A DNA stretch of 64,000 nt, taken from the NCBI RefSeq assembly GCF_000003815.2, contig NC_049985.1, forward strand, positions 3,108,970 to 3,172,969, read 5' to 3'. A model generated the notes under the pieces. The model was not told the DNA's origin, made no database searches, and saw only the letters and a list, made by a program, of their open reading frames with translations. Each line of letters begins with the position of its first letter. The first letter of the stretch is position 1. This DNA is from Branchiostoma floridae. Its lineage: Eukaryota > Chordata > Leptocardii > Amphioxiformes > Branchiostomatidae. Below, one piece after another: positions 24,481 through 35,940 of the stretch. The translations under genes and the position numbers were made by a program.

Positions 24481-25429
24481 CCACACTGATTTTATTTCCT
24501 GGTTCCTGGCATCGAAAATTAATGCTGAAGTGGAAAATGGACAGAAGATCTGCCAAAAGCAGTTATTGAAGCAACTGAAGATGATTTTGTAAACGGTCAG
24601 ACGTTTCAGAGTAAACGGTCAGACGTTTCAGATATCATCCAATATCTTTCGCCAGTGATACTGAAATGATCTGTGAGAAACTGGTCTTTTGTACCATAAC
24701 TATGAATGCAAAAGAGCTGAAAACAATTTCGGATTTCCAATAGGTGACAAGGTAAAACAAAGTCAAGCTAAGGACAACTGCTTTTTGGCATATCTTATTA
24801 CCTGGATGTCTGATCTTCATCGACGTAACAGACAGAAAAGCCTAAGGGAAAGTCTGTACCTTCCTACACACAATCTCGAATGAGTATTGGCTGATTCAAG
24901 TCTTCCTGTCAACCCTCTTTCTAGAGTTTTGTTTTAAACTGTCCGAGAACCAAGGAAATACATCAGTGTGGCCTGGTAAAACAAAGCAATCTCATGACGC
25001 TAGTTCACCTTCATCCGCGTGGTAACCTTTATTCGTTGTATATAAAATAGGAGTATTTCAGACGAGTGTTCTATACTGGAGTGCTATGAAAATATTACAA
25101 TTTGAAACCAACGTACGTCAACTAGATATCCCTAAATATCTCGTTTTTAAAAACAACGGATATAGGTTACCATGTGGATAAAGGTTAACAACCGTGGTAT
25201 AGTATTAGTCCAACGCTGAAGGGCAAGTGGGAAAAAAAAGATTGACTCTGTTCAATACTGCTGTCCTGTGCATGTGTCAATCAAAGATCCCCCAGCCGAT
25301 ATTTCCGGTGGATCGCCTTGGAAATGCCAGATGATATCGGCAGCGTGTGACAGATGGAGGGATTTGTAGTCTCTGATTGAAGCTACGCGATTAATGCAGG
25401 CCGCAAGTGGGAAAATTGCTGAGCAATTT

Positions 25430-25744
25430 CTGACGAAGATTATCAGAATGTCAGTTGCAGATCCGCCACAACTGCTTCACGGTTGTTTGAAGGTGGAACA
25501 TGAACTAGTGGCAGCATTCTCGCCTCACAGCGATGTACGGGTGACCGCTTCTGGTCATCCTTGTCGCGTTTCCTTAAGCTAAAGAAATTTCTAACGAAGA
25601 TTATCAGAGAATGTCAGTGGCAGATCCACGACAACTGCTTCACGGTTGTTTGAAGGTGGAACATAACATGGCAGCATTCTCGCCTCACAGCGATGTACGG
25701 GTGACCGCTTCTGGTCATCCTTGCAGCGTGTCCTTAAGCTAAAG
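25430..25744. repeat. Tandem duplication, 161-bp unit, two copies
   Basis: 'gaagattatcagaatgtcag' (25435) recurs at 25596 as 'gaagattatcagagaatgtc'. Long identical stretches follow, including 'caactgcttcacggttgttt' and 'agcgatgtacgggtgaccgc'. The unit is GC-richer than its surroundings. No convincing coding frame is shared by both copies. Confidence 0.8.
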
Positions 25745-26438
25745 ACCGTAGAAGATTCTTTTCATCAATGGAAGGTTAAGGGTTTGCTAGCTGAAGGACA
25801 TGTGACATTTCCTTTAATGCCTTGAAGGAAATGCCGCGTCTTAAAGATGGCGATGGAGGGAAACTTTACGACTGTTCAGAAACAGTTCTCCTCCTGAGGA
25901 AGATAAAAAGAATTTGCTGACTGTTTAAAAAAAGTTGCCCGGAAAATTTACTGAAAATGCTGACTCGGCGGTTCCATTAATCATTCTACACCAAAAAATA
26001 ACTGTCAGTGTTTTCATGACTCGGTCTTGTGAACAACCATGACAAGAGTGAAACCATGTAAAGCTTTGTCGTCTTTCCAGTAAATATAAGCCCGCCTATT
26101 TGGAAAGTATATAAATATTTATGGACGAAAGCAAATACTACAGAGACTTGCTAAGTAAGCACCTTTACTGGGAAGAGAGACATAACTGTATAACCATTCT
26201 ACTATTCATTTTTTACGAGTGCAATGTAAAAATGCAAAATTATTTTTCCTAATGTCTGACTGACTGATGGGGTCCGATGACGTCACCCAAGTGTGTCCTT
26301 GTTTATATTTTTGAATGTTTTGTGGAATAAAGAGAATTGCTGTTATTCTCAAAGACATGGTTGTGTGTCATTCTCGTAGACCAAGGTTGGTTGAACCTCT
26401 TTGCTTGAACGCCTGTCAAACATTCAAGACCCTTCCAG

Positions 26439-26543
26439 TAGCCTGGTATCCAGTCGTATTATAGCTCCCGAGTCTCTAAGCAGCAAATACGCACAGAGGA
26501 CAGAAGAGACTCGGGAGCTATAATACGGCTGGATATCAGGCTA
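26439..26543. mobile_element. Foldback MITE, 105 bp, long near-perfect arms
   Basis: The left arm TAGCCTGGTATCCAG continues through CGTATTATAGCTCCCGAGTC. The right arm GACTCGGGAGCTATAATACG continues through CTGGATATCAGGCTA. Only two or three mismatches occur in about 39 paired bases, with a loop of about 27. The TAGCC tip links it to the foldbacks at 3209 and 48948. Confidence 0.8.
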
Positions 26544-26728
26544 TTGCTCCAGACCTATGTTGTGACTGGGTTGGGAGTAGCCTGGAATCCTTCCTATTCT
26601 AACTCTTGTTCACTCCCCTGGCTGCATGCCAAGATTGATTTATGAAAATCAATTGTCAGTTGGCACAGACAACTTTTGAAAGACTAGTATGCTACATGTG
26701 TGTGTGACGGGCTTTAGACTACAGGTAA

Positions 26729-26943
26729 GTAAGGGCGTGGTCACATAGCTCGTGCGATGGCTAACTTAGGGCATTTTTGAGGTAAAAAATGTATGTCTCC
26801 TGCAAAGTTCAACTGTCTTTGTATACAAAATTCTGTTTTGTATCCATGTCAGTGGTTGGTTCTGTCACGGCCTGCTTGAAAATCGTATGGCATCAAAATC
26901 GTACGACGATCTCACGACCTACATGTATGTGACCGCGCCTACT
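26729..26943. mobile_element. Inverted-repeat element, GGTCACATA ends
   Basis: AGTAAGGGCGTGGTCACATA at the left mirrors TATGTGACCGCGCCTACT at the right, with further weak pairing inside (tcgtgcgat against atctcacga). Related end sequence occurs at 6785-6810 and 6945-6975. Probably a MITE. The open frame at its right end is a by-product. Confidence 0.55.
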
Positions 26944-27619
26944 AGCGTCTGTAAAAGACTCCTGTCTTGCATCAGAACGGACCTGGCAACCAATTTCTTC
27001 AGCGACCTCCATCCTCTAATCTTTTGCTGTGTCATCTATTGGTCATCGAAAGTACATAATCAGCCAAGTATTCCATAACATTGTTGGAATGTTAGACAAG
27101 GAGCCTGTCTAGTAGATAACTAAGTGACAACCATTAGCCTTTGTGCTTCAAGTAAAACGAAATGAAAAATCAGAATTTCCAGTTTGCACAATTCAGTTAT
27201 ACAGAATGTTAACAAGAGTGCTTACTAAGGCATCTATATAATCTTGCACACAATTATTTATGACTTAATATTTGATGATTTGCAATATTTTTGAAAATGA
27301 TGGATAAAGGCTAATGAATTTTACAGGGGAATGAATCCTTGTAATATTTCTTCCAATTATGGCTTGATCTGAGAGCTTAGCTCATGATAATTGGTCCCAA
27401 CAACCTACGAGGAGCTTTCCAAGAAAAAAAGACGTAATATACGTATTTACCCTTAAATATTAATGAGAAGTTCTGCTTTTAAAGGACTTCTGAGTGTTGT
27501 GAATTCATAGCTTTTGAGTATCATTATAATTGTATACACATGAATGTAGGGTAAAATCAAACTTAACGTTATATAGTTTTGGCATTAAAAATTCAGAGTA
27601 TTAAGAATGGCTGTTTGAA

Positions 27620-27781
27620 ATTCAAAGAGGCCCTGGGTTTGAATCCTGTCATGCTACATGCCTGGAAAAGACCCTTCACATATTTTCCCACTCTACTCTG
27701 GTGTAAAATGGGTACCTGACTTTGGCCCCCAACGTTGATGGGAGTACCTGTACCATCTGTCTGTCCGGTATTTGGCAATAC
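27620..27781 (+). mobile_element. SINE fragment with B-box-like sequence
   Basis: 'ggtttgaatcctgtc' resembles a pol III B box. It is followed by 'ctctggtgtaaaatgggtac' and 'cccccaacgttgatgggag', a body layout common in tRNA-type SINEs of marine invertebrates. The A box is not recognisable. A Harbinger-like MITE is inserted right after it. Confidence 0.45.
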
Positions 27782-27784
27782 TAA

Positions 27785-27995
27785 GGCATACGTCACATTT
27801 CCAAACGTTAAACCGGGGCCCGGCCGGGCAGCTTTCGGGAACAAAAAAAGATGATATAAAAGACACCAAACAACACAAGACGTAAAGAGAATAGCCGTGG
27901 GCATTGTGTATATTTTTTACATTAAAATTACATTTCTATTTTTCATTTCCACAAACAGCCCGGCCGGATCCCGGTTTGGAAATGTGACGTTAGGC
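27785..27995. mobile_element. Harbinger-like MITE, TAA duplication
   Basis: The left end is GGCATACGTCACATTTCC and the right end GGAAATGTGACGTTAGGC. Inside the ends lie CGGGGCCCGGCCGGG and CCCGGCCGGATCCCGG. TAA flanks both sides (27782-27784, 27996-27998). A 3-bp TTA/TAA duplication is typical of PIF/Harbinger. The same family occurs at 61744-61942 and as a relic at 32291-32520. Confidence 0.75.
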
Positions 27996-28304
27996 TAACT
28001 GGAGTGTAGTGCAACATTATCGTTTTGTCTTGAAGCAAATTATAAAGAAGAAAAAATCAGAGTGATAAAAACGGAATCGCCTTTTCACGTAACGGAAATT
28101 CAGATCACAGCCATGTTCATGTATTTATTTAGCCAGTCCCTGGAGCATGAAATGATGTAAAAGCCCCTCTCCTGGAGTTCGGGTGCCGCTCAAGGTTAGG
28201 CCTGGGCGTAGATCACAGGTGAACATGTTTGATGGGGTAAAACCGCACAGACATGGGCAGAATAAAGCTTGCATTCGCTTGTTTCCAGGTAGATATCTGG
28301 CGTA

Positions 28305-28510
28305 TAGTAGTGTGTGTGTGTGTGTGTGTTCATTTGTCTGTGTGTGTGTGTGTGTGTGTGTGTGAATGTGTATGTGTGTGTGTACATGTGTGTGTGTGTG
28401 TGTGTATTTGTGTGTGTGTGTATGTGTTTAAGTGTATGTGTGTTTGAGTATGTGTGTGCATGTGTGTGTGTGTGTATGTACATGTATGTGCGCGCGCGTG
28501 TGTCTGTAAT
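28305..28510. repeat. (TG)n microsatellite
   Basis: About 200 bases of TG repeats with interruptions (gtatgtg, gtacatg, cgcgcgcgtg). Apparent Cys/Val- or Thr/His-rich open frames on both strands are artefacts of the repeat. Confidence 0.95.
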
Positions 28511-29281
28511 TTCAAATGTACACAATCAAGGCTACATTTCCATACATCCTCAATGCCCCTATCTTTGTTGGACTGAAAGGCTGCAAAGTAGTATGGGTAA
28601 GGGTCTGAAGCCAGCCATCTCTGATTGCCATGTCCAGTCCAAGTCCAATGACATTTGAACAAAGCACGTCCGCGCCGTGCATCTGCTTGGAGGGAAAGGT
28701 CACTTGAGGACAAGCCGCACTGAAGATAGTATCTATGGCTTTGGGCCCATCTTTTAAAGAATGATGAATCTCATTCTCAACGATTCCCCGGGCAAACTAG
28801 TTCCCGCAAGATCAATTTATCTGTTATCAACGTACAAATGATCTATGAGAGAAGAAATGGAAGAGTCAGACAAACATTACTCGCCCTGTCATCGGAGTTG
28901 TCCTCATCCACCTGACAGAAAAGTTTTGTATCAACATTAATTTCTGTGTCAATCTCTTCATTGAAAGAATTGGCGATAAAGCGTGATGATAAGGTAATAA
29001 TGATATATCGTGTCCTGGTCTCTCCTATTTGAAATGTCGTATTAACAGTCTTTCATTCAAAACCGTGAATGATATCTAACGTAGCATGGGCAACGTTCTC
29101 TTTTTCTCCCTCCACTTCCAGCTCCCCTTTCCATCGCTTCTGTTTTTCGAAATCTCGCTCTCAAAATCATTCCCATCCCACAATTGATGGGATACCTACA
29201 GACCAAGGCCTGGTACCCTCGCGGCCTGTCCATACAACGAGCTAAACTGACATCATGACTATCCAAACGTGCCAGAGCCCT

Positions 29282-29370
29282 TAGTTCTCTCTCTCCCTCC
29301 GCCCCTCCCCCATCCTCTCTCTCTCTCTCTCACGCACACACACACACACACATCTCTCAATTTCTCTCCA

Positions 29371-29401
<31 letters not shown>

Positions 29402-29402
29402 C

Positions 29403-29445
<43 letters not shown>

Positions 29446-29462
29446 CTCTCTCTCTCTGTCTG
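29282..29462. repeat. (CT)n / (CA)n microsatellite
   Basis: CT repeats are interrupted by a short CA run (29333-29352) and CCTCTC variants. The Arg/Glu-rich or Leu/Ser-rich open frames here are artefacts. Confidence 0.95.
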
Positions 29463-29936
29463 AAAAGTCTCCATGACTCACATTACACAGAAGCCCAGAG
29501 AACTTCAGCCCCCCAGACCTGCATGTATCCCGCTGTCAGACGCGGTGTTAAGGTTTGTGATGGGCAGAAAATGGAAAACAAATCCGTCATCTGTTCTAGT
29601 TAACTACGAAACCCTCAGGTATGCAGCGGGGCGAGCGCCCGGAGCACTCTGAAATTCCTTCATCCCTCCCACATTCCGGGGCGAGATGAGCACGGAAAGA
29701 CCTAATCTCCAACGAGATGTCTGGATTTGTCTTGTTACTATACTGTACATTTCTAGCTCGTCTCGTACTTTCTTCAAGTGATGCAACGTTCATTAAGAAG
29801 TAGATTACCTTACCTTAGACCCTCCAACAACTTTCATGGTGACGAAATAGAATTAACTTATCAAACTCCTTGGAGACTTTAATATTCTAGAATATCGTTA
29901 AAGTAATCGACGAAATAGAGACTACACAAACTTGTA

Positions 29937-30010
29937 AAAATGGAGGTCCCGTGTTTGAGGAGAGACACTCCTCGAGTACGTTAAATCCCACCACAGTCAA
30001 CCAACTTTTT
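29937..30010 (+). repeat. Possible SINE tail
   Basis: 'ggtcccgtgtttgagg' followed by 'cctcgagtacgttaaatcccaccaca' resembles the B box plus 'gcacgttaaagaacccacca' body of invertebrate SINEs. It is only a fragment. Confidence 0.35.
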
Positions 30011-30577
30011 GTCAAGACCTTACTTCTTCTTACAGTTTGTTGACTTGGTGTTCGCTACCAGCAGAATTATCTGTTGCATTGTCAATGAATCATTGTGCCA
30101 TACAGATTAGTATCAAAGGCACAGGTAGCTAGTATTGTTTAGTTGAAGAAACACCTGGTATCACAGGTGAACACTTTCGAGCTGAGGTTTGCGCCAAGAC
30201 AAGGCTGGATGGATTTTGGGACCAGGGTCGTTCTGGCGGGCATTCCATCTATGTCCGACATTCCCCCACGGGCACAAAACTCGTTATACCGAATTTTCCA
30301 GGTCGTTAGAAAAAGTTAGTTTCACCTCTGTTGTGATATATGTTCCAGATAAAGTAAGGGATCGATTTTCGTAGGTGATACCGGATCGGGTTGACAGGAA
30401 GTTCGATGTTTGCGTTCGATCAGATTTAGTCCAAGTTCACGGTTGGTTTTGCCGTCACACTGTAGCAACTCTTGGGTCCACAGGGTTTATTTGAGTTACA
30501 GTAAAACAATGGCACCAAAGGGACATGAAATCATCTATTCACTACTCACCCGCTAGCTCGCTTACTCACTCCGTCCC

Positions 30578-30715
30578 TCTCTCTCTCCCGCTCATTCACA
30601 CACACACACACTCACTCACTCACTCGTTCGCTCACTCAATCACTCACTCACAAACTCACTCACTCGCTCACTCATACTCTCTCTCACTCGTTCACTCACT
30701 CACTCACTCACCAAC
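30578..30715. repeat. (ACTC)n microsatellite
   Basis: Runs of CACTCACTCACTC with CT-rich and CA-rich interruptions. It encodes nothing; the open frame through it is Leu/Ser/His low complexity. Confidence 0.9.
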
Positions 30716-31429
30716 CATGCAGTACCTTCTCTATTCATAGTGTTCGCGTTGGTTTGCGGTTGCATATTTCATGAAGTACACGCATTCTTATAAGCAGGGA
30801 ATTAAAATAACGAAGATAAAAGACCCCTTCTCTAGGATTAGCTGTTAACGTCTTGCCCGAGGTGAGAGTATCTTGCCTCCGATCTGCCCAAGTCTGTCTC
30901 CCGACTCCTTCTAAGATCGTTTTCTCGCGGCATAGATGGAGCACCCTGTCTGCTAGACGTCGGCTCACAACCACCAGAAGCCGTCATCTCGGATTTGGCT
31001 GGATATTCCTGTCGCCTGGAGCGAGTATACCGTTATAGTAACGATATAGTCCACTGATGGAACATGGTAATAAGGTTTCTATATTCAGGCGGGGATCGAA
31101 CGCGACGTTTGGGACCGACCGAAAGTTTCAAAGGGTCACTTCTCGTGGCATTGCCTCGCAGGAAAAGTTTTCTCTGAGGACACAACTTAACTATCGTTCT
31201 GTATAATGTGTATTGCACGATTTACCAATAGTGAACCGCAGGGTGTTAGAAATTCCCACTGCGGTTTGTATGCCCGTGGCTCTATGGATATGTTTCGTGT
31301 AAACAACTTCTAATGATTGCTTTCGACGACCGCGTGCACCATATCAACACAGTGTATATATATAGATGAGGAAACAATCGCTCTTGGTGGCAAATGATAG
31401 ATGATGGTACATTGTACATTAGGGCAACA

Positions 31430-31597
31430 TAAATCCGTGTGTGTTTATTGGCACACTTTGACAGATCAGTTCAGGCGTCTCTCCACCGTCAGGGAAATTT
31501 GTGTCTATTCGCACAACGTGGGGGACATGGCGAGCATCGAACCCGGAACCTCTTGGTTCTGAACCCAGCGCTCTACCAGTTAGGCCACACCGACGCC
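31430..31597 (-). mobile_element. tRNA-derived SINE
   Basis: On the minus strand, the head from 31597 to 31529 contains TGGCCTAACTGG, a full match to the pol III A-box consensus TRGYNNARNNGG. It then has TAGAGCGCTGGGTTCAGAACC and GGTTCGATGCT, a near-consensus B box. The spacing is that of a tRNA. It continues into a non-tRNA body (atgtcccccacgttgtgcg ... ctgaactgatctgtcaaag). The clean boxes suggest a fairly young copy. Confidence 0.75.
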
Positions 31598-31785
31598 ATA
31601 TAGACAGGGCGAGCTGAAAGCTTGAACAAAACAACACACCTGTCGATGAAACTGGCAACAAATCCACTATACAATAGTTCTAGGGGAAAACCAATTGTGG
31701 AACGCATCATGCGCTAAATGTTGTCAACTGTTGAGCTTCTTGTCCTCAAAGCTTTATGCCGAATAGTCATAGATTCTACTTCCTA

Positions 31786-31887
31786 GGCTGTTTTTTTGGC
31801 GTTTTTATCGGGGTCGCAAGACATCAACAAAACGGTACAAAATAAAAAGCCCGATAAAAACGCCTAAAACGTTTCAAAAAAACAGCC
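31786..31887. repeat. Foldback element
   Basis: GGCTGTTTTTTTGGCGTTTT then TATCGGG pairs with CCCGATAAAAACGCC and AAAAAAACAGCC. Parts of the same text (cgataaacacgcctaaaa) occur near 49677, also followed by 'gaacctctgcttggagagta', indicating a dispersed family. Confidence 0.55.
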
Positions 31888-32290
31888 GGAGCCTAACCTC
31901 TACTTGGAGAGTACATAAATTCGAGGTTTACAGCAAACAAGTAACAGATTGTTAAAACACGGCATTCTTTCTTTTACACGGAAAATCTGCCCTACTTGTA
32001 TATCGTACGGTACAGTTCTTTACACAAACATGTATGAGGTCCCTTTCCAGCCGTTTGATCTCTGTCTCACTTCATAACACACATTTGGCACGCATGGCCA
32101 TGCTTAATTGTTTCCCAAGTAAACAGAAAACAGAGAGACCAGGTAACATCACAATAATGATAAAATAACAGAAGCGGCATGGGCCCTAATCTGGCGTCAA
32201 CAAAAACAAACTTGTGAATGACAAACTAAAGCTGCTCGTGGTTGGAAGTACATATGTAACCACAAAACCACTTGAAAATACTTATGATTT

Positions 32291-32520
32291 ATAGGTCACA
32301 TTTCCAAACCGGGGCCCGGCCGGGATGCTTGCGGAAACGAAAGATCACAGTATCTAGGATACACACAAATTATGCTAACTATGACTTATGTTCTTATGCT
32401 CACTGTGTTTTGTTGTCGTTTATACCACACTTTTTGTTCCCGAAAGCTGCTCGGTCAAGTATGATATAAAAGACACCAAACTACACAAGACGTAGGAGAA
32501 TAGCAGTGGACATTATATGA
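32291..32520. mobile_element. Relic of the Harbinger-like MITE family
   Basis: 'aggtcacatttccaaaccgg' and GGCCCGGCCGGG match the ends of the 27785 and 61744 elements. Further right, 'gatataaaagacaccaaac' and 'acacaagacgta' match the interior of 27785-27995. The right terminal repeat is not present; AT repeats and the assembly gap follow. Confidence 0.55.
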
Positions 32521-32524
32521 GTAT

Positions 32525-32559
<35 letters not shown>

Positions 32560-32560
32560 A

Positions 32561-32609
<49 letters not shown>
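32520..32609. repeat. (TA)n microsatellite at gap edge
   Basis: Long TA runs with one interruption (ctacca), directly abutting the N stretch. The repeat probably caused the assembly break. Confidence 0.95.
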
Positions 32610-32709
32610 NNNNNNNNNNNNNNNNNNNNNNNNNNNNNNNNNNNNNNNNNNNNNNNNNNNNNNNNNNNNNNNNNNNNNNNNNNNNNNNNNNNNNNNNNNN
32701 NNNNNNNNN
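32610..32709. other. Assembly gap (100 N)
   Basis: Exactly 100 unknown bases, the conventional placeholder for a gap of unknown size. The true sequence probably contains more TA repeat and the rest of the left arm of the adjacent foldback. Confidence 0.98.
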
Positions 32710-32986
32710 TGCGTATATATTCAAGTCCGTATGAGGCGCGCATGGGCGTATTCGCCTCTACCAGGCTCCACAGGTCGTTGTAAAAATAATAGAAATTGGA
32801 CAAACGTAAAGGGTAACATGTCAGACGAGTTAGCTGGGTCGCTAACCATACTTCTCGGTCAGCTAACTCATCTGGCATGTTATGTATCTATATTTGTCCA
32901 ATTTCTACTGTTTTTCCTGCGACCTGTGGAGCCTGGTAGAGACTAAGAGCTTCATACGCACCTCAAACGGACTTGAATATATACGC
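32710..32986. mobile_element. Long foldback, CTCTACCAGGCTCC family
   Basis: TGCGTATATATTCAAGTCCG at the left edge mirrors CGGACTTGAATATATACGCA at the right. Inside, CTCTACCAGGCTCCACAGGT pairs with ACCTGTGGAGCCTGGTAGAG, and the pairing continues (gaaattggacaaa against tttgtccaatttc, acatgtcagacgagttagct against agctaactcatctggcatgt). The arms exceed 100 bases. The core is the same family as 48948-49081 and 37363. The left limit may extend into the gap. Confidence 0.75.
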
Positions 32987-33149
32987 ATGTGTGACCCCAC
33001 CTTAAAGACCCAGGATAAGAAAGCAAAGCTCGACTGGATGTTGTTATGCAAATCAAAACAATGGTCGAGACAAGGCCTAATTTCTTTTTCGAGGCCTTTA
33101 CTTTAGAGTTAGACCATATACCTTTGGCCCTCCCGTGCATGCCATACAC

Positions 33150-33544
33150 CTTTCTCACGCGGCGGCCATGATAGATCTAAACTTTACTGGCGAGTTCAAT
33201 GTGGCAAACAAAAGGCTGTCCATCATAATTAGCAGTTCGACCAATGGTAGCCTGCCAATTAGGAAATCGACCAATAAGTGAATGGCTGCAAATTCGTTAA
33301 AAATTTGCATTATTATGTTTTTATTTTGCATCTCTTAAGGGACTATGGGGTCAGTCTACACTACTCTAAATTGCTACATCTTTCGGTGCATAACACTTCT
33401 TGTAATATTTATTATTCTATCTTATATCATGAAAATTTGTGTGGTTTGGGGGAAAACTAAATGGGACCTGATTTTAGAAATAAGTTTTGTCTGTTTGCCT
33501 CATTGACCTCTTCTTCGATCTATCATGGCCGCCGCGTGAGAAAG
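33150..33544. repeat. Element with perfect 28-bp inverted ends
   Basis: The left end, CTTTCTCACGCGGCGGCC then ATGATAGATC, is matched exactly by GATCTATCAT then GGCCGCCGCGTGAGAAAG at the right. The interior (about 340 bp, AT-rich) has no transposase and pairs little. I could not read a target duplication, so it may be a MITE or an inverted duplication. Confidence 0.65.
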
Positions 33545-33864
33545 TAGTATTGGGAACAATTGGGCAGCAAGTTTCCTCTATCGGTTGCAGCGATCTTTGC
33601 CTGTTCCCAAGTGATGTTGGCTCTTTTCACGTCTTCACTGAATGTCCTCTTCCTCTCTTCCGTTTTCCACCTGGGGCAGTACAAGTCGAGGCCTTTACCT
33701 TTGACATATTACCTAGAATTCATATCGCCGCACATGCGTTCTGATTAGCCTGATTTAATCGCGCTTCTCAGGCCCGTCGTACATTGCCGCGCGGGGAGGA
33801 GGCTACAAGCTCCGGATAGCGGAGTTTACGTTACACAGACTACGTTCTGATCTCTGTGAAAGGG

Positions 33865-34090
33865 TCTTATAGGCAAGTGAGTAGAGTGTTTGCCCTGCAT
33901 TCATTAGTAGGTTGCGAGTTCCATTCCTGGACGGCTCATACCAAAGACTTTAAAGAATGTACATACTGAATTCTTTGCTTAGCACACAGCATTTGGGAAA
34001 GACTGAAAATAATTGAACACACACACGCCACTGCCAGTGACTACTAGGGACTAGCAAGCTGAACAACGTGGTGTGGCCCAAGGGCTCTTT
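33865..34090 (+). mobile_element. tRNA-derived SINE
   Basis: 'aggcaagtgagtagagtgtt' then 'gttgcgagttccattcctgg' keep the spacing of pol III A and B boxes. They are followed by 'cataccaaagactttaaaga' and 'cagcatttgggaaaga', and the copy ends near 'gtggcccaagggctc'. It is the same family as the fragment at 21722-21860. Confidence 0.6.
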
Positions 34091-34496
34091 AAAACGTTAA
34101 CCGAGAAAGGCGCCGCCCTACGCACCACCCGGTGCGGGAAGGATTAGCAAACTAAACTATTACCCAATTCCCCAAGAGACCAAAGCTACTAAATGTTGTA
34201 CCGGTCCTTTTTAAAGGTCTTCATCCTCCGTTATCTCAATTATACCATTATCACCGTGTCTGTGGTTTTCAAAACAGAAATTCACCAGAGAATGGAATGA
34301 CGTATGGTGCAGAGGAAAATGTTGGACAGAGCTGACCTGACATTATTTAACTTTACGTTACGCGTTTAATGTGCTACGGCACACCAAGGACACGCTGGAA
34401 AGGGCGCAAAACCACAAACTAGAGTTCCACGACCTCATACCTTCGCCTAATGATATTTGACATATTCTAAATGCCTCCCATTGTTTGTGTGTGTCA

Positions 34497-34640
34497 CATA
34501 GTGATTCGTGCGAATTTCATAAAATTCGTACGATTTCGCATAGTGATTCGTGCGAATTTCATAATATTCGTGCGTTTTCGCATAGTGATTCGTGTGTATC
34601 ACATAATATTCGTACGAATTTCATAGGGATCGTGCAAATG
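34497..34640. repeat. Tandem array, 42-bp unit, about three copies
   Basis: 'catagtgattcgtgcgaatt' recurs at about 34497, 34538 and, altered, 34580, each with 'cataa(a/t)attcgt(a/g)cg'. The unit is itself partly palindromic (ttcgtgcgaa, ttcgtacgaa). Confidence 0.8.
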
Positions 34641-35724
34641 CTTAGGCACCCCTGAATTTGGGTTCTGAGCCAAACACTCTGCAGTTACACCACTAGATCC
34701 CCATTCCCTCATAAATTATGTAAATAAGACCCTAATTTGCATGATTTAAACAGATTTCTAATGCCGCAACTCGCAAGCTTGAAAGAGAAACGGCGCAGTC
34801 GGCACCTAAAGCATTTATAACCTTCTCGGCGAAGGTAACACTAAACCAATGCTTCGACATAGAACACGACGTGATACGTCCTGGACAGTGAGACGGATGA
34901 TAACGATGTTCAACCTGACATTTGAACGCCGCCAAATTTGTCAATGTGATCAGAGGAGACGTAAAATATTTCGTTATAAAAATCACTTTGCTACCGGGAA
35001 GATATCGCAAAGCACGCTAGAAAACGTGACAGAAATACAAGGATGCTGCTGCGTGTGAGTAGCACGGTTGGAACCAATAACTGGACGTTTTTTGGCATAT
35101 TTACACAACTAACGATACCAGGCTATATCCTTAATTAAGCTTGTATATCTAAGACCTGTTGATTTGATTATGTATGGCATCCGCGTGCCCATCAAATTTC
35201 GGTCGTTTCTATCCATACTGTTAAAGAGTTGCAAAAGTAGCAAATACATGTACGCAGAAAATACGAATGTCATAGAATGTCAACGTCAATTCCAAGGTCA
35301 AAGCTGAAGATATGAAATAACAAAAATGAAGAATCTATCGTTCGGTATACCCTGCCTTCTTTTTAAGGAGGTAACAAGTTGACTCAGATGTTTTCTGTTC
35401 TTTATAGTTGGTATAAAATGCCATTATATTGGAAGTTTTTTTCTCGGGCTTGTACTTGTTACTTGCCATGTCTACGATTGTTATTCCACTCGGAACGGCA
35501 CCTGAAGAGCGAACCCGAAATCATGCCGACTCCGAGTCACCGGGGCGGGGGAAAATCTACTGAAAGGTTGTCGGGGGTAAACCAAAAATTGGAAAAGGTC
35601 ACTCAGTGAGAAAATTTCGCGTAGAACTGGACCTAAGATTGGCAAAGGTCGGGACGTAACGCGTCAAGGAAATTCCGGTGAGCAAATTAGGGTCACCGGA
35701 CTCGCTGAAGGGCAGTGATATTTT

Positions 35725-35940
35725 AGGTACGGAGGGTGTTAAAAAACGAATAGGGGGTTCTTTTTGTTCGATGTGGCATTAGGTACGGAGGTGTTAAAAA
35801 ACGAATAGGGGGTTCTATTTGTTCGATATAGCGTACGTTAGGTACGGAGGTGTTCGAAAAAGAATAGGGGGTCCTATTTGTTCGATATGGCGTTAGATGT
35901 TCGAAAAAGAATAGGGGGTTCTATTTGTTGATATGGCGTT
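35725..35940. repeat. Tandem array, about 50-60 bp unit, four copies
   Basis: 'aggtacggag(g)gtgtt' and 'gaatagggggttctatttgt' alternate four times, with 'tcgatatggcgtt' variants between. CpG is frequent, unlike most of the window. Confidence 0.85.

Noticed and set aside
24555-24632. 22-bp direct repeat 'taaacggtcagacgtttcag' as a regulatory element of the 3' UTR
   Set aside because: Lies after the likely polyadenylation signal and resembles dispersed repeat text; nothing ties it to the gene.
28183-28713. Long open frames rich in Cys/Val or Thr/His
   Set aside because: Translations of the TG microsatellite in different frames.
29259-29481. Arg/Glu-rich minus-strand frames
   Set aside because: Translations of the CT microsatellite.
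31529-31597. Genuine tRNA gene on the minus strand
   Set aside because: The A and B boxes are good, but the acceptor ends do not pair well and the sequence continues into a SINE-like body.
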